A stretch of DNA of 64,000 nt. It comes from Flavobacterium luminosum (GTDB lineage: Bacteria; Bacteroidota; Bacteroidia; Flavobacteriales; Flavobacteriaceae). The stretch covers positions 1 to 64,000 of the forward strand of contig NZ_JAMLJM010000005.1 in the NCBI RefSeq assembly GCF_023635005.1. The letters run 5' to 3'. The position numbers and the translations under genes were made by a program. Within the stretch, counting starts at the first letter, position 1. Every line of letters starts with the position of its first letter. This document shows positions 43,601-52,047 of the stretch, in pieces. Under the pieces are notes generated by a model. It saw only the letters and a list, made by a program, of their open reading frames with translations, searched no databases and was not told the DNA's origin.

Positions 43601-43655
43601 AGAGCACATTGGAACAAAACCAAATGTGGTTTACCAAGTAAAAGTTAGAAATTAA
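40620..43655 (+). CDS. actB: Alternative complex III subunit B: molybdopterin-oxidoreductase-like Fe-S protein
   Basis: A 1011-residue peripheral subunit. A Tat-like motif TTRRDFLKYVG (Arg52-53) is followed by a lipobox-like TLAAC (Cys71), so the protein is probably exported folded and lipid-anchored. The middle is the molybdopterin-oxidoreductase-like domain, known to lack the cofactor in ACIII. The C-terminal third has four cluster motifs: CTGCGACVIAC, CQHCNHAPCETVCP, CVGTRYCANNCP and CSMC plus a later CSSAC. Electrons from quinol pass through it to ActA. Confidence 0.94.
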   Translation: MSSNKKYWKSVEELNENSSIVETLRNNEFVEEIPTDEFLGDAASLASSNTTRRDFLKYVGFSTAAATLAACEGPVHKSIPYVVQPEEIIPGVADYYATSFSDGFDFANVLVKTREGRPIKIENNKIEGANFHANARVHASVLSLYDSLRLKNVKIAGKDASWNEANSKIKESVADAKAKGAKVVLLTNTTASPSTDRLIGQFLAQNPNAKHVVYDAVSSSEALDAFQMVYGERALAEYDFSKANVIVSVGADFLGDWQGGNYDAGYAQGRIPQNGKMSRHFQFESNMTLSGAAADKRVPMTVATQKLALVKIYSIVTGAAVAVGKFDGEAEVIKAAQQLKAAGAKGVLVSGIEDKNAQLLVLAINRALTSEAFNPANSRQIRKGNTAEVKQLIADLKAGAVHTLIMSGVNPVYSMPNGKEFAEALKKTKLSVSFTMKEDETALSSTIAVAAPHYLESWGDVSIVKGQYAITQPTIRPLFSTVQFQDALLSWTGNVQTYYDYIRSSWSGAKSWNQLVHDGVVSMEVGAGAGTGADFNAAATVLAGTKSTGTELILYTKTGMGDGQQANNPWLQEFPDPITRASWDNYLTVSKSDAQAWGLENWNVANGGLNGSLATLTVNGVKLENVPVMIQPGQAKGTVGLALGYGRKASLKEEMQVGVNAYALYQGFNNVQTVTVAKADGEHEFACVQLQKTLMGRGDIIKETSLEIFNTKDAAEWNIMPVVSLDHKEVPAKSVDLWESFDRSIGHHFNLSIDLNACTGCGACVIACHAENNVPVVGKSEVRRSRDMHWLRIDRYYSSETTFAGDNKVKGESDGLIDTISTLSGMEDPSENPQVAFQPVMCQHCNHAPCETVCPVAATSHGRQGQNQMAYNRCVGTRYCANNCPYKVRRFNWFLYNQNDEFDFHMNDDLGRMVINPDVNVRSRGVMEKCSMCIQMTQATILKAKNEGREVKDGEFQTACSSACTSGAMIFGDVNDKDSKVAKLVEDSRAYHLLEHIGTKPNVVYQVKVRN

Positions 43656-43682
43656 TATTAATAAGAAATAAGATAAAGGATT

Positions 43683-45089
43683 ATGTCGTCTCATTACGAA
43701 GCACCTATCAGAAAACCTTTGGTACTTGGAAGTAAAAGCTACCACGATGTAACCGTGGATGTGGCACGTCCGGTTGAAGGTAAAGCTAATAAACAATGGT
43801 GGACAGTATTTTATATAGCTCTTGCTGCCTTTTTATGGGGATTGAGCTGTATGATTTATACCATTACCGAAGGTATCGGTACATGGGGATTAAATAAAAC
43901 AGTAGGTTGGGCTTGGGATATCACTAACTTCGTTTGGTGGGTAGGTATCGGTCACGCTGGTACGTTAATCTCAGCTGTATTGTTGTTATTCCGCCAAAAA
44001 TGGAGAATGGCTATTAACCGTTCTGCAGAAGCTATGACTATCTTCTCGGTAGTTCAGGCAGGTTTATTCCCAATCATTCACATGGGTCGTCCATGGTTAG
44101 GTTACTGGGTATTACCTATACCAAATCAATTTGGTTCATTGTGGGTAAACTTTAACTCTCCATTATTGTGGGACGTATTCGCAATCTCAACGTATTTATC
44201 GGTTTCATTGGTTTTCTGGTGGACTGGTTTATTACCTGACTTTGCAATGCTACGTGATAGAGCGGTAACTCCATTTACAAAACATATTTATTCTGTATTA
44301 TCATTCGGATGGACAGGTAGAGCTAAAGACTGGCAACGTTTCGAAGAGGTTTCTCTTGTATTAGCTGGTTTAGCAACACCATTGGTACTTTCAGTACACA
44401 CTATCGTATCATTCGACTTCGCTACTTCTGTAATTCCAGGATGGCATACTACAATCTTACCTCCTTACTTCGTTGCAGGTGCGATTTTCTCTGGATTCGC
44501 AATGGTAAACACATTGTTAATCATCATGAGAAAAGTTTGTAATCTTGAAGATTATATCACAATCCAGCATATTGAATTAATGAACATCGTAATCATGATT
44601 ACAGGTTCTATTGTAGGATGTGCTTATATTACAGAACTTTTCGTTGCTTGGTATTCTGGTGTTGAATATGAACAATACGCTTTCTTAAATAGAGCAACTG
44701 GTCCTTACTGGTGGTCATACTGGGCGATGATGACATGTAACGTGTTTTCTCCACAGTTTATGTGGTTCAAAAAGTTAAGAACTAGTATTATGTTCTCTTT
44801 CATCATCTCAATTGTTGTAAATATTGGAATGTGGTTTGAGCGTTTCGTAATTATCGTAACTTCTTTACACCGTGATTACTTACCATCATCATGGACAATG
44901 TTCTCTCCTACATTTGTTGATATCGGTATCTTTGTGGGTACTATTGGTTTCTTCTTTGTATTATTCTTATTGTACTCAAGAACTTTCCCTGTAATTGCTC
45001 AGGCAGAGGTAAAAACTATCTTGAAGACATCGGGAGATAACTACAAAGCAGATAGAGAAAAAGCAGGTCATAATCACGATAATCACTAA
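43683..45089 (+). CDS. actC: Alternative complex III subunit C (NrfD-like)
   Basis: A 468-residue integral membrane protein with about ten helices in the NrfD/PsrC family, the quinol-binding membrane subunit of ACIII. Signatures include WVGIGHAGTLISAVLLLFRQ and GLATPLVLSVHTIVSFDF. It starts 27 nt after actB and ends 6 nt before actD. Confidence 0.93.
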   Translation: MSSHYEAPIRKPLVLGSKSYHDVTVDVARPVEGKANKQWWTVFYIALAAFLWGLSCMIYTITEGIGTWGLNKTVGWAWDITNFVWWVGIGHAGTLISAVLLLFRQKWRMAINRSAEAMTIFSVVQAGLFPIIHMGRPWLGYWVLPIPNQFGSLWVNFNSPLLWDVFAISTYLSVSLVFWWTGLLPDFAMLRDRAVTPFTKHIYSVLSFGWTGRAKDWQRFEEVSLVLAGLATPLVLSVHTIVSFDFATSVIPGWHTTILPPYFVAGAIFSGFAMVNTLLIIMRKVCNLEDYITIQHIELMNIVIMITGSIVGCAYITELFVAWYSGVEYEQYAFLNRATGPYWWSYWAMMTCNVFSPQFMWFKKLRTSIMFSFIISIVVNIGMWFERFVIIVTSLHRDYLPSSWTMFSPTFVDIGIFVGTIGFFFVLFLLYSRTFPVIAQAEVKTILKTSGDNYKADREKAGHNHDNH

Positions 45090-45095
45090 TACGTC

Positions 45096-45620
45096 ATGAG
45101 TAATAAAGTAATACATGCACTATATAATGATGATGATGTTTTAATGGATGCCGTTAAAGCAACTCGTAAAGCTCACCATCATATTGAAGAAGTCTATACG
45201 CCTTTCCCAGTTCACGGTTTAGACAAAGCTATGGGATTAGCACCAACAAGAATCGCTATTTGTGCTTTCTTGTATGGTTTGACAGGATTAACTTTTGCTA
45301 CTTGGTTGTTAAATAATATCATGATTAGTGATTGGCCACAAGATATTGGTGGTAAACCAAGTTTTAGTTACCTTCAAAACATGCCTGCATTCGTGCCGGT
45401 AATGTTTGAAGAAACAGTTTTCTTCGCAGCTCACTTGATGGTAATCACTTTTTACATGAGAAGTAAATTGTGGCCATTTAAAAAAGCTGAAAATCCAGAT
45501 GTTCGTACCACAGATGACCATTTCTTAATGGAAGTTTCTGTTAATAATAATGAAGATGAACTAACTTCTTTCTTACAAAGTACTGGAGCGGTAGAAGTTA
45601 AAGTAGTTGAAAAGCATTAA
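45096..45620 (+). CDS. actD: Alternative complex III subunit D (DUF3341)
   Basis: A 174-residue membrane subunit of the DUF3341/ActD family. Residues 1-50 are cytoplasmic-looking and include the family pattern THRKAHHHIEEVYTPFPVHG-type (actual: TRKAHHHIEEVYTPFPVHG), followed by two hydrophobic helices. Its structural role in ACIII is known, but no enzymatic role. actE starts 7 nt downstream. Confidence 0.92.
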   Translation: MSNKVIHALYNDDDVLMDAVKATRKAHHHIEEVYTPFPVHGLDKAMGLAPTRIAICAFLYGLTGLTFATWLLNNIMISDWPQDIGGKPSFSYLQNMPAFVPVMFEETVFFAAHLMVITFYMRSKLWPFKKAENPDVRTTDDHFLMEVSVNNNEDELTSFLQSTGAVEVKVVEKH

Positions 45621-45627
45621 TAATATT

Positions 45628-46188
45628 ATGAGAAGAGTAGTATATTCACTTACAGCTTTAATGGGGTTATCTTCATTACTGTTTTCATGTAAAGATGATC
45701 AAAAACCGAATTATCAGTTCTTTCCGAACATGTATGAGTCGGTTGCTTATGAAACTTATTCGGAATCAGATGCTTTTAACTCACCGAATGGATTGAAACG
45801 TAAAGAAGGACAATTACCGGCTGAAGGTACAATTAAAAGAGGTTTTGAAGTTTACGATTTGCCAAATACCCCTGAAGGTTATGAGGCTTCTAAATCTTTA
45901 CAATCTCCTTTAGATTCTTTGTCTTCAAACATGGAAAAAGGTAAAGAATTGTACAATATTTACTGTCTTTCTTGTCACGGAGATAAAGGTGACGGAAAAG
46001 GTAAATTGGTACAAAGAGAAAAATTCTTAGGTGTACCAAGCTATAAAGACAGAGCTATCACTGTTGGAACTGTTTTCCACGTAGAAACTTACGGTCTAAA
46101 TGCAATGGGTTCTCACGCTAATCAATTGTCTAAAAAAGAAAGATGGCAAGTGGCAGAATACGTGATGAAGCTTAAGTCTGAATTATAA
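45628..46188 (+). CDS. actE: Alternative complex III subunit E: monohaem cytochrome c lipoprotein
   Basis: A 186-residue lipoprotein (lipobox LLFSC, Cys21) with one haem site CLSCH in YCLSCHGDKGDGKGKL and a downstream methionine ligand candidate in AMGSHANQ. I chose the ATG at 45,628 (MRRVVYS), because the longer TTG-start frame overlaps actD. It takes electrons from ActA to the mobile or fused carrier. Confidence 0.93.
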   Translation: MRRVVYSLTALMGLSSLLFSCKDDQKPNYQFFPNMYESVAYETYSESDAFNSPNGLKRKEGQLPAEGTIKRGFEVYDLPNTPEGYEASKSLQSPLDSLSSNMEKGKELYNIYCLSCHGDKGDGKGKLVQREKFLGVPSYKDRAITVGTVFHVETYGLNAMGSHANQLSKKERWQVAEYVMKLKSEL

Positions 46189-46213
46189 TTGTAAAACACA
46201 CGATATATAAGTT

Positions 46214-47671
46214 ATGTATACATTATCAAGCAAAATAAAAAACCTTTCAATTGTCCTTATGGTTTTAGGCCTATTAGGAATTGGTTATGGTTTTTTCAGT
46301 GCACCAAAGAATACTGAAGATGTAGAAAAAATATTAGCTGCTGATGCTCATGGAAGTCATCATGGTGCAGTTGCTTCTCATGAAGCAGCACCTGCTTCTG
46401 CTGAGAAGAACGAAACTCACCATGAATCAGTGACAGTAAAAGATACACTTGCAACTCAAGAACATGCAGTAGATTCTGTTATTGCTCATGCGGAAGCACC
46501 TGTAGCGGATCATGCTAAAAAAGCACACGATGCAACGAGTCATGAGGCTCACGCTGATGAGCATGCAGAACACGTAGAGCATGTTTTACATCAATTGCAA
46601 AACAAACCATGGTCAGCATTGTACATAGGAGCATTGTTTGTGTTCTTAATCTCTCTTGGAGTGTTAGCTTTCTATGCAATTCAATGGGCTGCTCAGGCTG
46701 GTTGGTCTCCTGCTTTATTTAGAGTAATGGAAGCTATTACTGCTTATTTGGTTCCAGGAGGTATCATAGTGTTTGTTATTTTGGTTTTATCTGGAGTACA
46801 TATCAACCATTTATTTGTATGGATGGATCCTGAAGTAGTTGCTGAAGATCATTTAATACAAGGAAAATCTGGATATTTGAATGTTCCTTTCTTCTTGATT
46901 AGAGCTGCTGTATATTTAGCTGGTTGGATTTTATACCGTTCATACACTCGTAAAAATTCAATAGCTTTAGACAATACTGGTGATTTATCTTTCTACAAAA
47001 AGAATTTTAAAGCTTCAGCTGCGTTCCTAGCGTTTTTCTTAGTCTCTGAGTCTATGATGGCTTGGGATTGGATTATGTCAGTTGATCCTCACTGGTTCAG
47101 TACATTATTCGGATGGTATGTATTTGCTAGTTTCTTTGTGAGTGGTATCACTGTAATTGCTTTGATAACTTTACATTTAAAATCTAATGGATATTTAGAG
47201 TTTGTCAACAACAGTCATTTTCATGATTTGGCTAAATTTATGTTCGGTATTTCTGTATTCTGGACTTATTTATGGTTCTCTCAATTTATGTTGATGTGGT
47301 ATTCTAATATCCCAGAAGAGGTGACTTATTTCAAAATGAGAATTGAACATTTCAATTTACCTTTCTTTGGTATGGTTGTAATGAACTTTGTATTCCCATT
47401 ATTGATTTTAATCAACACAGATTTCAAACGTGTTCCTTGGATTATCACAATGGCAGGTATCGTTATTTTATGTGGTCATTATTTAGATTTCTATAATATG
47501 ATTACTCCTGCTACAGTTGGTGAAAATTGGTTTATTGGTGCCGCTGAGATTGGTTCGGTAGCATTCTTTGGAGGATTGTTCTTATTTGTTGTATTTAATG
47601 CTTTAACTAAAGCTCCTTTATTAGCAAAAGGTAATCCACTAATTGAAGAAAGTAAGCATTTCCATTATTAA
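46214..47671 (+). CDS. actF: Alternative complex III subunit F (NrfD-like) with His-rich segment
   Basis: A 485-residue NrfD-family membrane subunit related to ActC. After the first helix it carries a segment of about 90 residues (about 45-130) rich in His, Ala, Glu and Asp (for example HGSHHGAVASHE and HADEHAEHVEHVLHQL) before the remaining nine or so helices. The segment is longer than I expect in ActF but is disordered-looking. Proton-related function is known for the family. Confidence 0.9.
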   Translation: MYTLSSKIKNLSIVLMVLGLLGIGYGFFSAPKNTEDVEKILAADAHGSHHGAVASHEAAPASAEKNETHHESVTVKDTLATQEHAVDSVIAHAEAPVADHAKKAHDATSHEAHADEHAEHVEHVLHQLQNKPWSALYIGALFVFLISLGVLAFYAIQWAAQAGWSPALFRVMEAITAYLVPGGIIVFVILVLSGVHINHLFVWMDPEVVAEDHLIQGKSGYLNVPFFLIRAAVYLAGWILYRSYTRKNSIALDNTGDLSFYKKNFKASAAFLAFFLVSESMMAWDWIMSVDPHWFSTLFGWYVFASFFVSGITVIALITLHLKSNGYLEFVNNSHFHDLAKFMFGISVFWTYLWFSQFMLMWYSNIPEEVTYFKMRIEHFNLPFFGMVVMNFVFPLLILINTDFKRVPWIITMAGIVILCGHYLDFYNMITPATVGENWFIGAAEIGSVAFFGGLFLFVVFNALTKAPLLAKGNPLIEESKHFHY

Positions 47672-47690
47672 TATTTAAACAAGAAAACAG

Positions 47691-48866
47691 ATGACAAGTT
47701 TGTTGGTGATAACAGTTTTAGTTTTATTATCAATTGCTATTTGGCAAATGACTAAAATTTTCGACTTAACTCAAGTAGGCGCTTCAAAAGAAGATTCGCA
47801 AATTGCTACTGACAATGATAATAATGTACAAGGATATTTAATGTTCGGTTTTCTTGCATTCCTATATATCTTCATGATATATGGTTTGTTTAAATGGGGA
47901 CCATTAGTTTTGGGTACTCCGGCATCGGAACACGGTCCTGATTACGATAACTTGATGTATATTTCCTTAGCAATTATATTTTTAGTACAAGCTATTACAC
48001 AGGTTTTATTACATTATTTTGCTTTCAAATATAGAGGGGCTAAAGATAAAAAAGCGTTGTATTATGCTGATAATGACAAATTAGAATTTATCTGGACTAT
48101 TATTCCTGTAGTAGTATTAGCTGGTTTAATTCTTTACGGTTTATACACATGGACTAACATTATGTTTGTTGATGAAGATGAAGATGTAATGGTGGTTGAA
48201 TTGTATGCTAAACAATTTGGATGGGAAGCTCGTTATGCTGGAAAAGATAACGTTTTAGGAAAAGCTAACGTACGTTTGATTGAAGGTGTAAACACCATGG
48301 GAGTTGACATTAACGATCCGAATGCTCAAGATGATATTGCAGTTTCTGAATTGCATATACCTAAAGGGAAAAAAGTATTGTTTAAAATGCGTTCACAGGA
48401 TATCATTCACTCGGCTTATATGCCTCATTTTAGAGCGCAAATGAACTGTGTGCCTGGTATGGTTACTCAGTTTGCTTTCACTCCTACTTTGACTACAGAC
48501 GAGATGCGTCAAGATCCTAATATTATTGCAAAAGTTGATAATATTAACAAAATTCGTTCTGCTAAAAGTGCTCAGTTAGTAGCTGAGGGTAAATCTCCTC
48601 TTGATCCTTACACTTTTGATTACTTATTATTATGTAACAAAATTTGTGGTGCTTCTCATTACAACATGCAAATGAAAATTGTAGTGGATACACCTCAAGA
48701 ATTTCAAAATTGGTTAAAAGACAAAGGAACTATTGTTAAAGCTGTAAAAGAAGAAAAAGCAGCTAAAGAAGCTGAGAAAAATGCTGCTAAAGCACCAACT
48801 CAAGCCAAAGTAGCTGACACTGCATTAGTGGCTACAGCAGATGACAAAGTAGTAGTTAATAAATAA
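47691..48866 (+). CDS. coxB: Cytochrome c oxidase subunit II (CuA)
   Basis: A 391-residue subunit with two or three N-terminal helices and a periplasmic CuA domain: DIIHSAYMPHFRAQMN supplies His, and CNKICGASHYNM supplies the two Cys, His and Met. There is no cytochrome c domain, so this is aa3 rather than caa3. A C-terminal Lys/Ala/Val-rich tail is disordered-looking. It starts 19 nt after actF, fitting the ACIII-oxidase supercomplex reported in F. johnsoniae. Confidence 0.94.
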   Translation: MTSLLVITVLVLLSIAIWQMTKIFDLTQVGASKEDSQIATDNDNNVQGYLMFGFLAFLYIFMIYGLFKWGPLVLGTPASEHGPDYDNLMYISLAIIFLVQAITQVLLHYFAFKYRGAKDKKALYYADNDKLEFIWTIIPVVVLAGLILYGLYTWTNIMFVDEDEDVMVVELYAKQFGWEARYAGKDNVLGKANVRLIEGVNTMGVDINDPNAQDDIAVSELHIPKGKKVLFKMRSQDIIHSAYMPHFRAQMNCVPGMVTQFAFTPTLTTDEMRQDPNIIAKVDNINKIRSAKSAQLVAEGKSPLDPYTFDYLLLCNKICGASHYNMQMKIVVDTPQEFQNWLKDKGTIVKAVKEEKAAKEAEKNAAKAPTQAKVADTALVATADDKVVVNK

Positions 48867-48891
48867 TTAAATTTAAAATTAGATAAATAAT

Positions 48892-50697
48892 ATGGGAGCA
48901 GCAGCACACGACCACGATCACGCACACGATCACGATCACGCACATCACCATAAAGATACATTCATCACCAAATACATTTTTAGTATTGACCATAAAATGA
49001 TTGCCAAACAATACCTAATCACTGGTATTATCATGGGAATTGTTGGTGTAGTGATGTCATTATTGTTCAGAATGCAAATCGCATGGCCTGAGGAGTCTTT
49101 CGGTATTTTCAAAGCTCTTTTGGGAGAAAAAATGGCTCCAGGTGGAGTTATGCGTAACGATATTTACCTTGCTTTAGTGACGATTCACGGTACTATCATG
49201 GTATTCTTCGTATTAACTGCTGGTTTGAGTGGTACTTTTAGTAACTTATTGATTCCTTTGCAGATTGGAGCTCGTGATATGGCTTCTGGATTTATGAACA
49301 TGGTTTCTTACTGGTTATTCTTTTTGTCATCAGTAATTATGATTTCATCATTATTCGTTGAATCTGGACCAGCTTCTGCAGGTTGGACAATTTATCCTCC
49401 ATTATCAGCTTTACCACAAGCTATTCCTGGATCAGGAACAGGTATGACTCTATGGTTAGTTTCTATGGCTATATTTATTGCTTCCTCTTTAATGGGATCT
49501 TTAAATTATGTGGTAACAGTTATCAACCTTAGAACTAAAGGTATGTCTATGACAAGATTACCTTTGACAATTTGGGCGTTTTTCATTACCGCTGTTATTG
49601 GTATTGTTTCCTTCCCAGTATTATTATCTGCTGCTTTGTTGTTAATCATGGATAGAAGTTTCGGTACTTCTTTCTTCTTGTCAGATATCTTTATTTCTGG
49701 TGAAGTTTTACACTATCAAGGTGGTTCTCCAGTTTTATTCGAGCATTTATTCTGGTTCTTAGGTCACCCTGAGGTATATATTGTATTATTACCTGCATTA
49801 GGTATTACTTCTGAGATTATTGCTACGAATTCTCGTAAACCAATTTTCGGTTACCGTGCGATGATTGCGTCAATTCTTGCTATTGCTTTCTTGTCAACAA
49901 TCGTTTGGGGTCACCATATGTTCATTTCAGGTATGAATCCGTTCTTAGGTTCGGTATTTACCTTTACAACATTATTAATTGCGATTCCTTCAGCTGTAAA
50001 AGCTTTCAACTATATTACTACGTTGTGGAAAGGTAATTTACAAATGAATCCTGCTATGTTATTCTCTATTGGATTAGTTTCTACTTTTATCTCTGGTGGT
50101 TTAACAGGTATAATTTTAGGGGATAGTACTTTAGATATTAACGTTCACGATACTTACTTTGTAGTAGCACACTTTCACCTTGTAATGGGTATTTCTGCTC
50201 TATATGGTTTCTTTGCTGGAGTTTATCATTGGTTCCCTAAAATGTATGGAAGAATGATGAATAAGAACCTTGGATATATTCACTTCTGGGTAACTGCTAT
50301 CTGTGCTTATGGTGTATTCTATCCAATGCACTTCATCGGTATGGCTGGATTACCACGTCGTTACTACACTAACTCTAATTTTCCTTTATTTGACGATTTA
50401 GCTGATGTGAATGTATTGATTACTGTCTTTGCTTTAGTAGGTGCAGCATTCCAATTACTATTCTTGTGGAATTTCTTCTATAGTATTTTCTACGGTAAGA
50501 AAGCGGAGCAAAATCCATGGAAATCTAACACTTTAGAGTGGACTACACCAGTTGAGGCAATTCACGGAAACTGGCCAGGTGAAATTCCTACAGTACACCG
50601 TTGGCCTTATGACTACAGTAAACCAGGTCATGATGATGATTATGTACCTCAAACTGTTCCAATGAAAGAAGGTGAAGAAGAATTACATCACTCATAA
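48892..50697 (+). CDS. coxA: Cytochrome c oxidase subunit I
   Basis: A 601-residue haem-copper oxidase catalytic subunit with 12 or more helices. Haem and CuB ligands are in HPEVYIVLLP, WGHHMFISGM and the pair HDTYFVVAHFHLVMG. The N-terminus is an unusual His/Asp run (HDHDHAHDHDHAHHH, residues 6-20). It is the last gene of the operon before a terminator. No coxC/coxD homologue lies in the window. Confidence 0.96.
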   Translation: MGAAAHDHDHAHDHDHAHHHKDTFITKYIFSIDHKMIAKQYLITGIIMGIVGVVMSLLFRMQIAWPEESFGIFKALLGEKMAPGGVMRNDIYLALVTIHGTIMVFFVLTAGLSGTFSNLLIPLQIGARDMASGFMNMVSYWLFFLSSVIMISSLFVESGPASAGWTIYPPLSALPQAIPGSGTGMTLWLVSMAIFIASSLMGSLNYVVTVINLRTKGMSMTRLPLTIWAFFITAVIGIVSFPVLLSAALLLIMDRSFGTSFFLSDIFISGEVLHYQGGSPVLFEHLFWFLGHPEVYIVLLPALGITSEIIATNSRKPIFGYRAMIASILAIAFLSTIVWGHHMFISGMNPFLGSVFTFTTLLIAIPSAVKAFNYITTLWKGNLQMNPAMLFSIGLVSTFISGGLTGIILGDSTLDINVHDTYFVVAHFHLVMGISALYGFFAGVYHWFPKMYGRMMNKNLGYIHFWVTAICAYGVFYPMHFIGMAGLPRRYYTNSNFPLFDDLADVNVLITVFALVGAAFQLLFLWNFFYSIFYGKKAEQNPWKSNTLEWTTPVEAIHGNWPGEIPTVHRWPYDYSKPGHDDDYVPQTVPMKEGEEELHHS

Positions 50698-50707
50698 ATT
50701 ATATATA

Positions 50708-50737
50708 AAAGGCCTTTCAAACGAAAGGCTTTTTTTA
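50708..50737 (+). terminator. Terminator of the act-cox operon
   Basis: GCCTTTC-AAAC-GAAAGGC stem followed by T8, 11 nt after the coxA stop. Confidence 0.9.
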
Positions 50738-50760
50738 TTAACTTTATTCAAAGATTTTTT

Positions 50761-51444
50761 ATGAAGGCATTTTTTCTCTTTTTTTTTCTTTTCTTTTTTT
50801 CTAGTTCTTTTTCGCAAGATACCATCGATTTTGAGGCTATAGATTCGCTTTACAGGGAAGATCAATTTTACGTTGGGATTACTTATAATTTTTTAAATAA
50901 TAAACCCGATGGTGTGTCTCAAAACTCCTTTTCAGCTGGTTTTACTCTTGGGTTTTTGCGAGATTTTCCAATCAATAAAAATAGAACTTTTGCTATTGCT
51001 CCCGGTTTAGGATTGACCTATAATAATTATAAGGACAATGTTGTTATTTCGGAATCTAATAATCAAATTTCATATAATATTGTTCCTTCAACTGATTTTG
51101 ATAAGAATAAATTAGGACTTTATTTTCTGGATTTGCCTATTGAATTTCGTTGGAGAACGTCAACTTTTGACTCACATAAATTTTGGCGCGTTTATACAGG
51201 TGTTAAGCTGAGTTATTTGTTGCAAAGTAAGTCTAAATTTGTTTCTGGTCCAGACACAATTAAATTGTCTAATAATCCGGACATTAATAAGTTTCACTAT
51301 GGCGCATATGTTTCTGCCGGTTATAATACCTTTAATGTATACGCTTATTACGGATTACAAGATTTTTTTAAGAATGGGAATTTAAACGGAAAACCTCTTG
51401 ATTTGAAGACTATAAATATAGGGTTGATGTTCTATATTTTATAA
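50761..51444 (+). CDS. PorT-family outer-membrane beta-barrel protein
   Basis: A 227-residue protein with a signal peptide (cleavage near SFSQ, residue 19) and then eight-strand-like alternating aromatic segments (FYVGITYNF, SFSAGFTLGF, GLGLTYNNY) with a C-terminal IGLMFYIL. This is the PorT/outer-membrane beta-barrel type of Bacteroidota. The T9SS protein PorT/SprT itself is similar, but I cannot assign it. It starts 24 nt after the cox terminator and its stop overlaps that of the convergent gene. Confidence 0.75.
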   Translation: MKAFFLFFFLFFFSSSFSQDTIDFEAIDSLYREDQFYVGITYNFLNNKPDGVSQNSFSAGFTLGFLRDFPINKNRTFAIAPGLGLTYNNYKDNVVISESNNQISYNIVPSTDFDKNKLGLYFLDLPIEFRWRTSTFDSHKFWRVYTGVKLSYLLQSKSKFVSGPDTIKLSNNPDINKFHYGAYVSAGYNTFNVYAYYGLQDFFKNGNLNGKPLDLKTINIGLMFYIL

Positions 51445-52044
51445 CCACAATACAAGAAATAGAAGTTGTGGTAAAGCTCCAATTATGTAGCCCAAATAGA
51501 GCTCGATAGGCGTGTGGGCTTTCATGTACAAACGAGATGTAGCTACTAAACCATTAATTAATAATAGAGCAGCCATAAGTAAGGGAATTTTGTACTGAAA
51601 ATGGATGCTACAAGCAAAGCAAAAGACGGTTAAAGAAGCTATTCCTAACATGTGTAGGCTAGCTTTTTTCTGGAACAATGCTAATACCAACGCTAAAAAT
51701 GTACTAACTATACTTCCTAAGTAGAAATAATATAATTCTGGTAATAGATCTAAGGTAATACTTTTATAGGTCAGAGAAGTTAGTAAAAGAGCTTGTAAAA
51801 ATAGCGGGATTTTACGTTGTTCTACTTTAGTAACCATAATGGAATCTATTTTATTTAGAGTGACCAATAAATAAAAACACGCTATTGGAATAAATACGGT
51901 TACGATTAATATTTGGATTATGTAAAGGTAAATTCTTTCGTATTCGTAATAATTGGGTGTACTGATAAAATAGAACAAAGCTGCCATTACCGATATGAAA
52001 ATAGGGTGAAAGGCATAAGAAAAAAAAGGAAGTATTTTTTTCAA
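51439..52044 (-). CDS. PAP2-like integral membrane protein
   Basis: A 201-residue protein with about six hydrophobic segments. It has a degenerate lipid-phosphatase (PAP2) pattern: KVEQRKIP (instead of KxxxxxxRP), SLHML (instead of PSGH) and SRLYMKAHTPIE (SR-x5-H-x3-E where D is usual). The altered second and third blocks leave activity uncertain. It lies 3 nt after rpoN in the same direction, so it is cotranscribed. Its stop shares bases with the PorT-like gene's stop (TTATAA). Confidence 0.7.
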   Translation of the reverse strand: MKKILPFFSYAFHPIFISVMAALFYFISTPNYYEYERIYLYIIQILIVTVFIPIACFYLLVTLNKIDSIMVTKVEQRKIPLFLQALLLTSLTYKSITLDLLPELYYFYLGSIVSTFLALVLALFQKKASLHMLGIASLTVFCFACSIHFQYKIPLLMAALLLINGLVATSRLYMKAHTPIELYLGYIIGALPQLLFLVLWL

Positions 52045-52047
52045 GTG

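Noticed and set aside
46300..46610. Low-complexity His/Ala tract as a sequencing or assembly error in actF
   Set aside because: The frame stays open on both sides and the codons vary, so it is real coding sequence.
48600..48866. caa3-type fusion of cytochrome c to CoxB
   Set aside because: The C-terminal tail has no CxxCH site; it is a Lys/Ala-rich tail.
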